Source of the DNA: Voacanga thouarsii
Taxonomy: Eukaryota > Streptophyta > Magnoliopsida > Gentianales > Apocynaceae
Length of the DNA stretch: 64,000 nt
Direction: 5' to 3'
Assembly (NCBI GenBank): GCA_026120185.1
Contig: JANUWF010001053.1
Span: 1,014,501 to 1,078,500 of the forward strand
Positions within the stretch are counted from its first letter, which is position 1, and each line of letters opens with the position of its first letter. The position numbers and the translations under genes were made by a program. The notes beneath the pieces were generated by a model. The model saw nothing but the letters and a program-made list of their open reading frames with translations. It searched no databases and was not told the DNA's origin. Below are positions 1-12,600 of the stretch, in pieces.

Positions 1-3000
1 AGGTTCTATTCCACCGTGCTTATGGTTTTTGCATATGTATTCTGTCCAAATATATTTAAGTGTTCACGATATTGTGCATCATACGCGGGCTTGTGATGGT
101 AAACCATCGTCGCAAAACACCGAATGGTATCTCAATCATGTTTATATAGACGCCCAATATACTTAGCATCCAATCATATCCACTAAGCTTATAGCATATC
201 TAACACAATATTTCAGTGTATTATACATTTTACAGCTTAGGAACTATCAACAAAATACACTTTCTCAGGTTTTGTTGCTGGAGCAGTGGCTGATACCAAA
301 AAGGGAAGAATATTAGAATCCTATATTTATTTTAAATAAAGTGCAGAAGACGAAAAGTAGTCCAGCAGTATCATGATGAAATTGATAAATCAATATGTTT
401 ATAGTACATTTCAATTCCCCGCCCAGGTAAGAACACAAAGCCACAATATGAATATAAACATCGTATGTCTAAACAAAGTAAAAAACAAGATAGAATCAAA
501 TTTTGACATATTCATGAATCACTGTGAGAAAACAAACCTGTATAAATCGCTACAAAAATACACTTGTAGGAAAAGTATGCAGAAAGGGAGAGGGGAAAAA
601 ATAATACTATATGTAGGGCAAAACTGCTCAAAACAACAGTTCTAAGCGATAGTTTCAAGATCTTCTTAGTTACTCTAGAGTAACTGTTGTGTTTACATTT
701 ATCCTCATGAACATGTAAAAGAAATAACTTATGCCAGCTGATTGTAGAACCTGTAGGAGAAACACAAGCACAAATATATTAGAAGGGGAAAACATCTATC
801 AGCAGTGATTTGTAGTAACCCTATATCAAGCCAAAATGCAGTATCATAGAGTGAAAATAGGAAAATATGTTAGTGTCAAGTACAAAATCTGCCAATAAGT
901 TATAAAGCTTACATATTTACAGCATTGAACGATTTTTGACAGGAAACAAAGGAAAGTGCAAATCCTTCGGTTTATAGCATATCCAGTTAAAAAAGAACAA
1001 TTATCATTGCACCAACAAAATACTATCCTGAAGAAGTTAATTTTTTGCCATAATGAATCATATTTTAGATTTTTCTTTCTAATATGAAGCAAATTCTACA
1101 TAGCTGCATTAGCTAGAGACATACAAATGTATATTGTATATTGTTGCGAAAATAGACAGCATCGAAAATCTAATGGCATTTCTAGGCAAAAATTGATGCG
1201 TCATACTTTTTGGCTATGTGTTTTGTCGAAATACGTTTAAGTTTTCATGACATTGTGCATCATACGTGGGCTTGTGATGGTTAACTATCGTCGCAAAACA
1301 CCGAATGGTTGCCCAATCATGTTTATATAGACACCCAATATACTTAGCACACAAGCAGATTGACTATTTGCTTTTCATTCCAACTCTTTCTTATCCATTT
1401 AGCAGCTTTCTTATGTCTTTACGACGTGGATTTTGTCCAAATATGTTAATATTTACTTCACATTGTGCTAAGAACACAAAAATCTGTTAGTGTCAAGTAC
1501 AAAATCAATTTTAGACTAAGAGACAATTACAACTGCTAAAACATGATGATAGGACAAAGAATGAACAAAACTATTGAAATGCTGAGTGAGTACAAAGGAA
1601 AGTGTATATTCTTCGATTTAATCCACAGGTTTTTGCAATGAAACAATGAGCCAATGAGACTGAATTGATGGACAGCGTTGATTGTAAACCTGCCAATGCT
1701 AAAACATACTTGACAATGTAAGGAAAAGGAAGATGCGCAAGATGTCATGGACAGATGGGACCATTTCCAATCTATACATTTTCTTAAATTATTTTCGACT
1801 TCACATGAAAAGACGTGGTTGAACTTATTGTTCACAACCATACCACAAACAAGGTTCACATACGCTGCAGGCACAATGCAGAAACCCTTCTATTCACATT
1901 TCCTTCAACCACTTTCATGTCCAAACTACACTGCTTAAGATCTTCATCAATCATGACATTGTGCATCATACGTGGGCTTCTGATGGCTAACCATCGTCGC
2001 AAAACACCAAATGGTTGCCCATACATGTTTATATAGACGCCCAATATACTTAGCACACAAACACATCCGGTAAGGTTATAGCATATCCATCACAATATTT
2101 CAATGCATTATACATATTCTCAGCTTAGTAAGTTCGAAAATTAGAAATTGATAAGCTAAAAGGTTCTATTCCACCGTGCTTATGATTTTTGCATATGTAT
2201 TCTGTCCAATTATATTTAAGTTTTCACGGCATTGTGCAACATACGTGGGTTTGTGATGGTAAACCATCATCGCAAAACACCGAATGGTTTCCCAATCATG
2301 TTTATATAGACGCCCGATATACTTAGCACCCAATCATATCCACTAAGCTTATAGCATGTCTAACACAATATTTCAGTGTATTATACATTTTACAGCTTAG
2401 TAACTATCAACAAAATACACTTTCTCAGGTTTTGTAGCTGGAGCAGTGGCTGATACCAAAAGGGGAAGAATGTTAGAATCCTATATTTATTTTCAATAAA
2501 GCGCAGAAGAGGTAAAGTAGTCCAGTAGTATCATGATGAAATTGATAAATTAATATGTTTATAGTACATTTCAATTCCCCGCCAAGGCAAGAACACAATG
2601 CCACAATATGCATATAAACATCGTATGTCTAAACAAAGTAAAAAGCAAGATAGAATCAAATTTTGACATATTCATGAATCACTGTGAGAAAACAAACCTG
2701 TATAAATCGCTACAAAAATACACTTGTAGGAAAAGTATGCAGAAAGGGAGAGGGGAAAAAATAATACTATATGTAGGGCAAAACCGCTCAAAACATCAGT
2801 TGTTAGCGATAGTTTCAAGATCTTCTCAGTTACTCAAGAGTAACTGTTGTGTTTACATTTATCTTCATGAACATGTAAAAGAAATAACTTACGCCAGCTG
2901 ATGGTAGAACCTGTAGGAGAAACACAAGCACAAATATATTAGAAGGGGAAAACATCTATCTGCAGTGATTTGTAGTAACCCCATATCAAGCCAAAATGCA

Positions 3001-5670
3001 GTATCATAGAGTGAAAACAGGAAAATGTGTTAGTGTCAAGTTCAAAATCTGCCAATAAGTTATAAAGCTTACGTATTTACAGCATTGAACGATTTTTGAC
3101 AGGAAACAAAGGAAAGTGCAAATCCTTCGGTTTATAGCATATCCAATTAAAAAAGAATAATTATCATTGCACCAACAAAATACTATCCTGAAGAAGTTAA
3201 CTTTCTGCCATAATGACTCATATTTTAGATTTTCCTTTCTAAGATGAAGCAAATTCTACATAGCTACATTAGCTAGAGACATACAAATGTATATTGTATA
3301 TTGTTGCGAAAATAGACAGCATCGAAAATCTAATGGCATTTCTAGGCAAAAATAGCTGCGTCATACTTTTTGGCTATGTGTTTTGTCGAAATACGTTTAA
3401 GTTTTCATGACATTGTGCATCATACGTGGGCTTGTGATGGTAAACTATCGTCGCAAAACACCGAATGGTTGCCCAATCATGTTTATATAGACGCCCAATA
3501 TACTTAGCACACAAGCAGATTGACTATTTGCTTTTCATTCCAACTCTTTCTTATCCATTTAGCAGCTTTCTTTTTTCTTTACGACATGGATTTTACAAAA
3601 ATCTGTTAGTGTCAAGTACAAAATCAATTTTAGACTAAGAGACAATTACAACTGCTAAACATGATGATAGGACAAAGAATGAACAAAGCTATTGAAATGC
3701 TGAGTAAGTACAAAGGAAAGTGCATATTCTTCGATTTAATCCACAGGTTTTTGCAATGAAACAATGAGCCTATGAGACTGAATTGACGGACAGCGTTGAT
3801 TGTAAACCTGCCAATGCTAAAACATACATGACAATGTAAGGAAAAGGAAGATGCGCAAGATGTCATGGACAGATGGGACCATTTCCAATCTATACATTTT
3901 CTTAAATTATTTTCGACTTCACATGAAAAGACGTGGTTGAACTTATTGTTCACAACCATACCACAAACAAGGTTCACATATGCTGCAGGCACAATGCAGA
4001 AACCCTTCTATACATATTTCCTTCAACCACTTTCATGTCCAAACTACACTGCTTAAGATCTTCATCAATCATGACATTGTGCATCATACGTGGGCTTCTT
4101 ATGGTTAACCATCGTCGCAAAACACCGAATGGTTGCCCATTCATGTTTATATAGACGTCTAATATACTTAGCACACAAACACATCCAGTAAGGTTATAGC
4201 ATATCCATCACAATATTTCAATGCATTATACATATTCTCAGCTTAGTAAGTTCGAAAATTAGAAATTGATAAGCTAAAAGGTTCTATTCCACCGTGCTTA
4301 TGATTTTTGCATATGTATTCTGTCCAAATATATTTAAGTTTTCATGACATTGTGCATCATACGTGGGCTTGTGATGGTAAACCATCGTCGCAAAACACCG
4401 AATGGTTTCCCAATCATGTTTATATAGACGCCCGATATACTTAGCACCCAATCATATCCACTAAGCTTATAGGATATCTAACACAATATTTCAGTGTATT
4501 ATACATTTTACAGCTTAGTAACTATCAACAAAATACACTTTCTCAGGTTTTGTTGCTGGAGCAGTGGCTGATACCAAAAGGGGAAGAATGTTAGAATCCT
4601 ATATTTATTTTCAATAAAGCGCAGAAGAGGTAAAGTAGTCCAGTAGTATCATGATGAAATTGATAAATCAATATGTTTATAGTACATTTCAATTCCCCGC
4701 CAAGGCAAGAACACAATGCCACAATATGCATATAAACATCGTATGTCTAAACAAAGTAAAAAGTAAGATAGAATCAAATTTTGACATATTCATGAATCAC
4801 TGTGAGAAAACAAACCTGTATAAATCGCTACAAAAATACACTTGTAGGAAAAGTATGCAGAAAGGGAGAGGGGAAAAAATAATACTATATGTAGGGCAAA
4901 ACCCCTCAAAACATCAGTTGTTAGCGATAGTTTCAAGATCTTCTCAGTTACTCAAGAGTAACTGTTGTGTTTACATTTATCTTCATGAACATGTAAAAGA
5001 AATAACTTATGCCAGCTGATGGTAGAACCTGTAGGAGAAACACAAGCACAAATATATTAGAAGGGGAAAACATCTATCTGCAGTGATTTGTAGTAACCCC
5101 ATATCAAGCCAAAATGCAGTATCATAGAGTGAAAACAGGAAAATGTGTTAGTGTCAAGTTCAAAATCTGCCAATAAGTTATAAAGCTTACGTATTTACAG
5201 CATTGAACGATATTTGACAGGAAACAAAGGAAAGTGCAAATCCTTCGGTTTATAGCATATCCAGTTAAAAAAGAACAATTATCATTGCACTAACAAAATA
5301 CTATCCTGAAGAAGTTAACTTTCTACCATAATGAATCATATTTTAGATTTTTCTTTCTAAGATGAAGCAAATTCTACATAGCTACATTAGCTAGAGACAT
5401 ACAAATGTATATTGTATATTGTTGCGAAAATAGACAGCATCGAAAATCTAATGGCATTTCTAGGCAAAAATTGCTGCGTCATACTATTTGGCTATGTGTT
5501 TTGTCGAAATACGTTTAAGTTTTCATGACATTGTGCATCATACGTGGGCTTGTGATGGTAAACTATCGTCGCAAAACACCGAATGGTTGCCCAATCATGT
5601 TTATATAGACGCCCAATATACTTAGCATACAAGCAAATTGACTATTTGCTTTTCATTCCAACTCTTTCTT
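1..5670. repeat. ~2.1-kb tandem repeat, two full units and a partial third
   Basis: The sequence at 1 recurs at 2161 and at about 4279, with only scattered substitutions and small indels. Unit 1 is 1-2160, unit 2 is 2161-4278, and unit 3 is 4279 to about 5670, where similarity to the unit stops. Each full unit contains three copies of a ~100-bp sub-repeat (described separately). Short open frames recur at matching offsets, for example minus frames at 1856-2056 and 3974-4174 and at 844-1092 and 3004-3252, but they have no recognisable domain. I therefore treat them as repeat DNA and not as genes. The first unit is cut by the window edge, so the array may extend to the left. Confidence 0.9.
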
Positions 5671-7282
5671 ATGAAACTAACTGTTCCATCTACAAGAACC
5701 ACACCAGGAATTAAAACTGTATAAACATGTACTGCCTCTAGCTAAATCATAGAAAATAAAATGTTGATATTGTGTAATGTAGTCCAAATTCTGTATGTAA
5801 TAATAGTCTGTAGTTACATGCCAGTGAAAACCAAAATATTTCATTACTGGAATGAAAATTCAAAATGGAGAGTCCCCCCCCTTTTTTTTCATTCTGACAA
5901 AGAAAAAATAACTAAGAAACTTTATCAATGACAAGAAGAGGTACAAGAAAGAGGATGAAAAATCAGCAAGATAGCAAATTAAAAATTCATAAAAGCTACT
6001 TCCCAATCCCTTTGTAAAGGGAACATCATTTGTGTCATTACAGTCATTATAGTTTTCATAACAAAACTAACTGAACTCCCCATAGCAAGCAAAGGAACAA
6101 GAATAATTGACCAAAACAAAAAAAGAACCATTTTAATACCTACCCATTTAAAGAGTAATGCCTGGGAAAGTCAACTTGGAATGACCAATTACAACTGCTA
6201 AACATGATGATAGGACAAAGAATGAACAAAGCAATTGATATGCTGAGTAAGTACAAAGGAAAGTGCAAATTCTTCAATATAATCCACCGTTGATTGTAAA
6301 CCTGCCAATGCTAAAACATACATGAAAATGTAAGGAAAAGGAAGATGCGCAAGATGTCATGGACAGATGGGACCATTTCCAATCTATACATTTTCTTAAA
6401 TTATTTTCGACTTGACATGAAAACACGTGGTTGAACTTATTGTTCATAACCATACCACAAACAAGGTTCACATATGCTACATGCACAATGCAGAAACCCT
6501 TCTATAGATAGAACAATCTTACCTATGGATATGTGAATTTCAAATATGCCATAGACTTCACCAGCCTTCTGAGATAGTTGCTTGTTGCAACTCTGGGAAA
6601 TCTTAGGTTTTCAGATTTTGATGAAGTGATGGTTTTGGATAAATAAATGACAACCGTACCATAACCTAAAGATAGGAAAGTTCTCCATGTAGTATGTTGA
6701 TGTTTGTGTTGGGCATCTGTGTTGTTTAACATTTTAATGACATTGTGCATCATACGTGGGCTTCTGATGGTAAACCATCGTCGCAAAACATCGAATGGTC
6801 TACCAATCATGTTTATATAGACGCCCAATATACTTAGAACATAATCACATGCAGTAAGGTTATAGTATATCCAGTAAAAAAAAGAACAGTTATCATTGCA
6901 CCAACAAACTACTATCCTAAAGAAGTTAACCTCCTACCATAATGAATCATATTTGAGATTTTTCTTTGTAAGATGAAGCGAATTCTACATAGCTACAATA
7001 CCTAGAGACATACAATTGTATATTGTATATTGCTGCGAAAATAGACAGCATCGAAAATATAATGGCATTTTGAGGCAAAAATTGCTGCACATAGAGGATA
7101 TAGTGTCATAAATAATTTCACACTTCAATGAACAATAAACTTTTACACAAAACATAAGCTGATAGCATAAAAGATGCATGGCATTGTGCATCATACGTGG
7201 GCTTGTGATGGTAAACCATCGTCGCAAAACATTGAATGGTTGCCCAATCATGTTTATATAGACGCCCAATATACTTAGCACA
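71..7282. repeat. Ten copies of a ~100-bp motif with a central palindrome
   Basis: A motif beginning CATTGTGCATCATACGTGGG and ending near TATATAGACGCCCAATATAC occurs at about 71-168, 1252-1351, 1956-2055, 2231-2330, 3411-3510, 4074-4173, 4348-4447, 5529-5628, 6741-6840 and 7181-7282, all in the same orientation. Its centre is GATGGTAAACCATC or a close variant; near 4100 it is the perfect 14-bp palindrome GATGGTTAACCATC. The copies at 6741 and 7181 lie outside the regular 2.1-kb units and in different flanking sequence, so the motif also moves or is retained independently of the unit. Its function is unknown. Confidence 0.85.
5670..6180. other. Unique AT-rich spacer
   Basis: Similarity to the 2.1-kb repeat stops near 5670 and resumes near 6185. 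The stretch between has a C8/T8 tract near 5874-5889 and no coding frame or repeat that I recognise. Confidence 0.5.
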
Positions 7283-7545
7283 CAAGTAGATTCACTATTT
7301 GCTTTTCATTCCAACTCTTTCTTATCCATTTAGCAGCTTTCTTATGTTTCTCCGATATGGATTTTGTCCAAATACGTTAACATTTACTTCACATTGTGGT
7401 GAAAATAGGAAAATGTGTTAGTGTCAAGTACAAAATCTACCAATAAGTGATCAAGCTTACATATTTACAGCATTGAACATTTTTTGACAGGAAACAAAGG
7501 AAAGTGCAAATTCTTCCATTTAATCCACAGGTTTTTGTAATAAAA
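6185..7545. repeat. Rearranged pieces of the 2.1-kb repeat
   Basis: 6185-6510 resembles 1536-1890; 6830-7080 resembles 970-1195; 7181-7380 resembles 1250-1450; 7395-7545 resembles 845-965. The pieces are out of the order found in the complete units, and 6515-6735 is unrelated to them. This looks like an older, shuffled edge of the tandem array. Confidence 0.7.
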
Positions 7546-7640
7546 CCATGGCCCTATAACTTACCTGAAAGTATCAGATTTCAAAATAGTAGTACAACCA
7601 GAGGAAAAACAAGGAAAACTTCAGCAAAGAACTATTAAAC

Positions 7641-7706
7641 GGAGAGGATGGTTACTAAGTTCCCAAACCATCGATGGGCAACTTCATGTGTAACAACAAT
7701 TGTGAG
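7641..7706 (-). pseudogene. M1 aminopeptidase, HEXXH exon fragment
   Basis: Read on the minus strand, a good splice acceptor (TTGTGGCAG) at about 7714-7707 is followed by a frame encoding IVVTHEVAHRWFGNLVTI. HEVAH is the zinc-binding HEXXH signature of M1 metallopeptidases, and the flanking residues match the plant aminopeptidase M1 / puromycin-sensitive aminopeptidase group, enzymes that release N-terminal residues from peptides. In the family the text continues with Met-Glu-Trp-Trp and an Asn-Glu-Gly stretch that carries the third zinc ligand. Here, after the Ile at 7649-7647, similarity ends and a TAA follows within four codons. No later exon was found in the repeats to the left. It lies about 170 bp downstream of the GAMEN exon, in the order and frame expected. 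I am confident of the family and consider the fragment non-functional. Confidence 0.85.
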
Positions 7707-7878
7707 CTGCCACAACATGGAAAATTACCAAAGAAAAGCCAAATATACTTTAGGCATTGAATAGAACTATAAAGTGGATGACAATCATCCATTATTAGGA
7801 ATTGCTGTATTTTGATCATAGGGTCAGGCAAACATAAAAGAAAAAGAAGCTGAAAGTTCCATCAGAGTCATGACAAAC

Positions 7879-8032
7879 CCTCTATGTGTCGGCTACTGCT
7901 GAATTCAAATAATCATGAATTATCTCTGTTTCACGACAGATGATCAATCCATAATTTTCCATTGCTCCACCAGAAAATTCAGGAACAGCAACCATATCCA
8001 GCTTAGGAAGTCCATAAGCAATTGAAAAGTAA
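7879..8032 (-). pseudogene. M1 aminopeptidase, GAMEN exon with premature stop
   Basis: The minus-strand frame after the acceptor TTGTCCACAG (ending at 8033) encodes YFSIAYGLPKLDMVAVPEF and then GGAMENYGLI. GAMEN is the exopeptidase motif that binds the substrate N-terminus in M1 aminopeptidases, and the surrounding residues are typical of plant aminopeptidase M1. Near the exon end the frame reads ADT, TAG (7884-7882), AGG, where the family has Gln-Arg; the stop is one C-to-T change from CAG. The exon then ends at AGG|GTTTGT, and joining it to the next acceptor keeps the family spacing of five residues before His-Glu. Splice sites are preserved, so this is a duplicated or fragmented gene and not a retrocopy. 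The catalytic domain is truncated, and upstream exons were not convincingly found between 8040 and 8720. Confidence 0.9.
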
Positions 8033-8039
8033 CTGTGGA

Positions 8040-8720
8040 CAACAAAATGAAACTGGAATTTCATACATGAAAACACAATTCAAACATAGAGATTCTGTTC
8101 CTGTAAAAACTTAAGCAACAAAATTTGTAAAGGATACTACAAAACATAGAAAAGGCAGAAAATTGTTACATAAGGTATTCAAAATATATCTGTTGTAAAT
8201 GCATAGCATTTTTGAAATCACTGTCTTTTCATTTTCTACATGGGGGGCATGCATCAAATTTTCAATTGTTCCAACACAGTTTAAAACCTTTGAACATTTA
8301 AAAATCATCAGCACCCAGTATTTCTTTTTCTCATCAGGAGCTCCATGATCCAAATGCCACATGTCTAGATATTTTAAACTGATAATTGAATACAGTTAAA
8401 AGTATCCTTAGGTTTAGTGTATATGTGTGTGAATCCAATACTCTTCTCTGGGGTCCTGAGGTAGTTAACCGTGTTACTACAACAAGCAGCATTATTGAAG
8501 GAACATGATACTTTTGTCTTTCTTTATTTAGCATTAAAAGTTTTATTCAAAATAAAACATACTTTAAAAGAAAGAAATTGGATAACATAGATAATATTGC
8601 TATAGGAATCAAATACTCATAAGCCAGAAAGTAAATAAAATGATGAATTCAATAATAATAAAAAAAAAATCCCTAATCAACAAGTTGCATCATAAATCTT
8701 CCAAGCCTTCTCGCTGCTCT
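8040..8720. other. Non-coding flank of the aminopeptidase fragment
   Basis: AT-rich, intron-like sequence upstream (minus sense) of the GAMEN exon. The minus frames at 8111-8362 and 8334-8534 have no clear similarity to the missing N-terminal half of the enzyme. Confidence 0.4.
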
Positions 8721-8775
8721 AGTTGTCACTTGAGTACTTGGAAATAGGTTTTTCGAGCCATCCTCCTCTACTCTT

Positions 8776-9513
8776 TCAGAAGTCCAACCCCAGTCCAAAC
8801 TTAAGTGCGCTTCCACCATTTTCACTCCTCCTAGGACTCTCCTCGACATTTTCTTTTTCCTTATCTTTAATCCCTAAGATTGACTCCCTAAGTGTCCTCA
8901 TACCCGGGGTGAGTCTATCCCTTTGACCAGGTCCCTCATCACCAAACTCCTCAAAGTCATAGCCAAAAGGGGTAATATCAAACTTTGCTATTGGTAGAGT
9001 CTGAAGAGGTACAACCACCTCCTCTTCCTCCCCATCAGACTCTTCCATCCCCCCTTCTCATTTACTATCAGTATTATCCATCTCTTTTCCTCCTTTATTG
9101 TTAGCATCACTCAGTTCCTCAACACCCTCAATATCAGCATCACCCCTCTCCTTTCCTCTCTTACCACATAAGTTAAGATCAGGAGCTTCCTCCACAGCTT
9201 CGCTATCTGAAACTAAATCAACTACTGGTATGGTAGGGTCCACCGTCTACACATGCTCAATACCTCCCTCCTACTCGGGTAACTCTACATCAATAGCCTC
9301 AACCTCCATCTTCTCTTCCTTACCATCCTCAAGTAAAGAAAAGCTGGGGACCTCAACCTCTACCTCACTATCACTGCTCTCTATCTCAAACCAGTCCAAC
9401 CCAGGTTCAGGTTCCATGTCAAAGGAGGGTAGATCTACTATAGAAATAGGAATAGGTGCTCTACCTCACATGAAAGGCCAATCTCGGGTAATGGACGTGA
9501 ATCTTCTAACCAT
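8776..9513 (-). pseudogene. Decayed acidic leader/gag-like frame of a gypsy element
   Basis: One minus-strand reading frame starts at an ATG at 9513-9511 and runs to about 8776, interrupted by four stop codons. It is rich in Glu, Asp and Ser and contains IVDLPSFDMEPEPGLDWFE and PVVDLVSDSE-type stretches. All four stops (TGA near 9474, two TAG around 9250-9280, TGA near 9055) are one C-to-T step from CGA or CAG. It begins about 90 bp downstream, in its own sense, of a Met-tRNA-type primer site and an LTR boundary, where the first open frame of a Tekay/Del-like gypsy element would lie. I infer that it is that element's degenerate N-terminal region; I do not recognise a conserved domain. The element is lost to the left of about 8.7 kb. 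Confidence 0.55.
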
Positions 9514-9602
9514 CCTACAAATAGAACACATAGGTTAGTACTAGAGATTATAAAACTTAGTGCAATAAATCTAAATATTGTCAACAGTTGCCTAAACTTA
9601 AG

Positions 9603-9614
9603 CTCTGATACTAC
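9603..9614 (-). other. Primer-binding site, Met-tRNA type
   Basis: On the minus strand this reads TAGTATCAGAGC, one base from the TGGTATCAGAGC primer site used by many plant LTR retrotransposons. It follows directly after an LTR end of the form GAGGTGTTAAA and fixes the element's orientation as minus. Confidence 0.75.
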
Positions 9615-12600
9615 TTTAACACCTCACTAACTACATACCCTAAAAGGGGCGCGGATGTTGCCCCATTCTTAGGACAATGGGCTTTTATAACTAGGTAAAT
9701 AAAAAGATGGAAGAAATAATCTAAGTTTAAAACTTATTACAACCCAAAAAAATACTTGTACAAGTCTCAAAATAATTAAATGATAACTAAAATCTCTCAA
9801 GAAAAAAAATACAATCAAAATGAATCTTCAAAACTTATGGCAACACAAAGTAATTCAACCTTCAAATCAAGATCGACCTGAAAATATAACATAAAAGGGT
9901 GGTGAGAAATATTTCCCAATAAGTGTTGTATGTGCTCATGGCAATTTAAGAAAATCTTCCATGTATGCGAATTTGAAACAAGTGACGACAAAAAGTTTGC
10001 AAGTCTAGAAACTCAACTTCAAACCTTAAGCGGTATTTTATCAGTTTTTGCAAAATAAAACGTACAGCTTGTAAATAAATAAACCACTTAAATAAAGTTG
10101 ACAATGAAATCCTACATCATAGCCATCATGAAACCCTGCATCATGACTACGTACTATGAAACCCGACATCACAATACAAGTGGATGATTGACCCATTGGG
10201 TGAGATACTCATTCATCTCTACACCATAACTTACCGAATGTCCATTTCGGAAAAGACAAAGTCTACACGGGCTGAGTTGCTTGCACGGATCGGCCTGACT
10301 AACTAGAATTGTAATCTTCTCCAAAAACAGTTTATCTCTCGATGGAGGCCTACACTGAGAGAGTTACCCTAGCCTTCAAAGATTAGCTCTAATTAGGCTA
10401 CCCATATTGTGTACTTAGTGTTATATTTTCCTCACGTGGGAGCAATTCAACAAATTGCATTCCTTTGAAATTGCAATTATGGTTCTGAAAAGTCTGAGTT
10501 TAAAATATGATTTAAGAAAATTTAACATTTTATTTTGGAAAACCTTTGCTTGCTTAAAACTATTTTTTTAATAGAAGATACAGAATATCCATAATTGTAA
10601 CTCGAAGAATAACTTTACAGTAAACATCACATGTGACTTGCAGGAGCACTTTAGTTCAGCAAACAGTTTATTCAATGACTAACTTGATTCTTTTCTCTCA
10701 CAGATAATATCACCCGACTCCTGGATCAAAGATACCTAGCCTCATATGAAGTAAATACAAAGTACATGTAACTTTTGGCCAACAAATCTTGTATCACAAG
10801 CGCATAAACATTTTTATAACTCCATTCCCCTATGTTCTACCTAGCTTGGCAAATTCCCTTTCAATACTTACAACAACATAGCATCAAAAGAGTTCAACTA
10901 GCTAAAGCAAATCAACAACTAGTTTGGTCCAACTACTATCTTTATGCTTAACACAGTCTTCTAGAGATGAAAGCACAACTAAAATGCCGAGCATTCATAA
11001 CTATATATCCAAGACCCAAAATTTCCTGTAGCAATAGTAACTACTAATGATAGTAACATCAAATAGCAATTAAATAACATGCTGCAACAATGTTTGACAT
11101 GGATAAGTAATGTGCTCTTGGCTAATCTAGCAAATAAAAATAATCATTAGTACTTCATAATATAAATCCTATTTTTACAAATAATAAACATCATATCACA
11201 TATAATATCTGGTAAACAATACGTATATTTTCTTTTAGAAAGTTGTGACTAGTTAATAAATACATGATATTAATAAATGGTAGTTTAATTACTCTAAGTA
11301 ACGGATCAAATGAGATTAATTAATATTTAAACTAGAGTTTTGATACCATTATTAAGCATAACAATGACTGCAATAGTAGTAGTAGTAGTAGTAGTTGTTG
11401 TTGTTGTTGTAATAATAATAATAATAACAACAACAACAACAACAATAACAACAACAACATTATTTTTAACAATGATAATAATACTACCAATAAGATTAAG
11501 AATAATAATAATAACAATAACAATGTAATAATAATAATAGCATTAGTAATACTATTAAAAATCACAATATTATTAGTAATAATCATATTAATAATATTTA
11601 TTAAGAATAACAATGTTAGTAACAATAATAATATTTATATTAATTATAACGAAAATATTATTATTAAAAATAATAGTGTTAATAGTAATAGTAATAATAA
11701 TATAATTATAGTAGTAATAATAATAAAATTACATTAATTTTAGTACCAACAACAATAATAATATTGCTATTATCAATTTAAATGAGTAATAACTTTATTA
11801 TAAATAAATAAAGTAATAGTTAAACAAGTAGAAGTAATAACAACATTTATTTATTAAAAGTAGTATTTTTAATACCATATCAATTTCTACCAAGAAAATA
11901 ATAACTATTGATAGCCAAAACAACAATATTAATGCAACAACAAAAATCATCTCATGCTTTAAAATCATAAACTCTATTCTCTCATCTCCTAACAAGCATG
12001 ACGTAGCCTTACTGGCAATCCATAATTTCATCATTCCATCATCACATTAAAAATCAAGACCCCAAAGTAATTCTCAAAACAGTCATAATGACATCTCATA
12101 AAATCATTCATTTCATAAATACTTTCCCCAACATTCATAGATCATCATAAATCATATCAACCCATCTTTATTGACATCATCCTACACATCTTAAGTTCAA
12201 AAAGATTAGAGGAGTTAGAACAAAATACTATCTTGATGATCATTTTTAAGTTGAAGACGACATTTAATAATCAAAAGTCTTAATTGCCTTTATGAACACC
12301 TTTGAGAGACCAAAGTGAAAAGGTCTACCCATGACCACCAACCATTTTGCCCAAGAGAAGAGTGAGAGAAGAGTAAGAAGAAAAGAAAATAAAAGAAAGG
12401 AAGAGAAATTATGAATTGATGTTTTGGACTTGGTTTACCTTTTGTTCTTCTTAACCAAAAGAATAAAAAATGCTGGTTTGATCTGAGTGAAGGAAGAACT
12501 TGGATTGATTTTGGAGTTATAAAGTGTGCTGTAGGAGAAAATAGGTTGCTCTCTAGTTGATTTGACGATTTTAGAGTGGTTTGGTGTGATTAGAAGTGGT

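Noticed and set aside
1..7300. CRISPR-like array or centromeric satellite
   Set aside because: The repeat is in a plant genome, the spacers are not uniform, and the ~2.1-kb unit with few copies does not match typical short centromeric satellites.
8111..8362. Upstream exon of the aminopeptidase
   Set aside because: A short VENEK-like stretch loosely resembles the family, but there is no supporting motif or splice structure.
8723..9538. Plus-strand Ser/Leu-rich open frames
   Set aside because: They are antisense shadows of the acidic minus-strand frame.
11332..11625. Long Leu/Val/Thr-rich open frames on both strands
   Set aside because: They only translate the trinucleotide tract.
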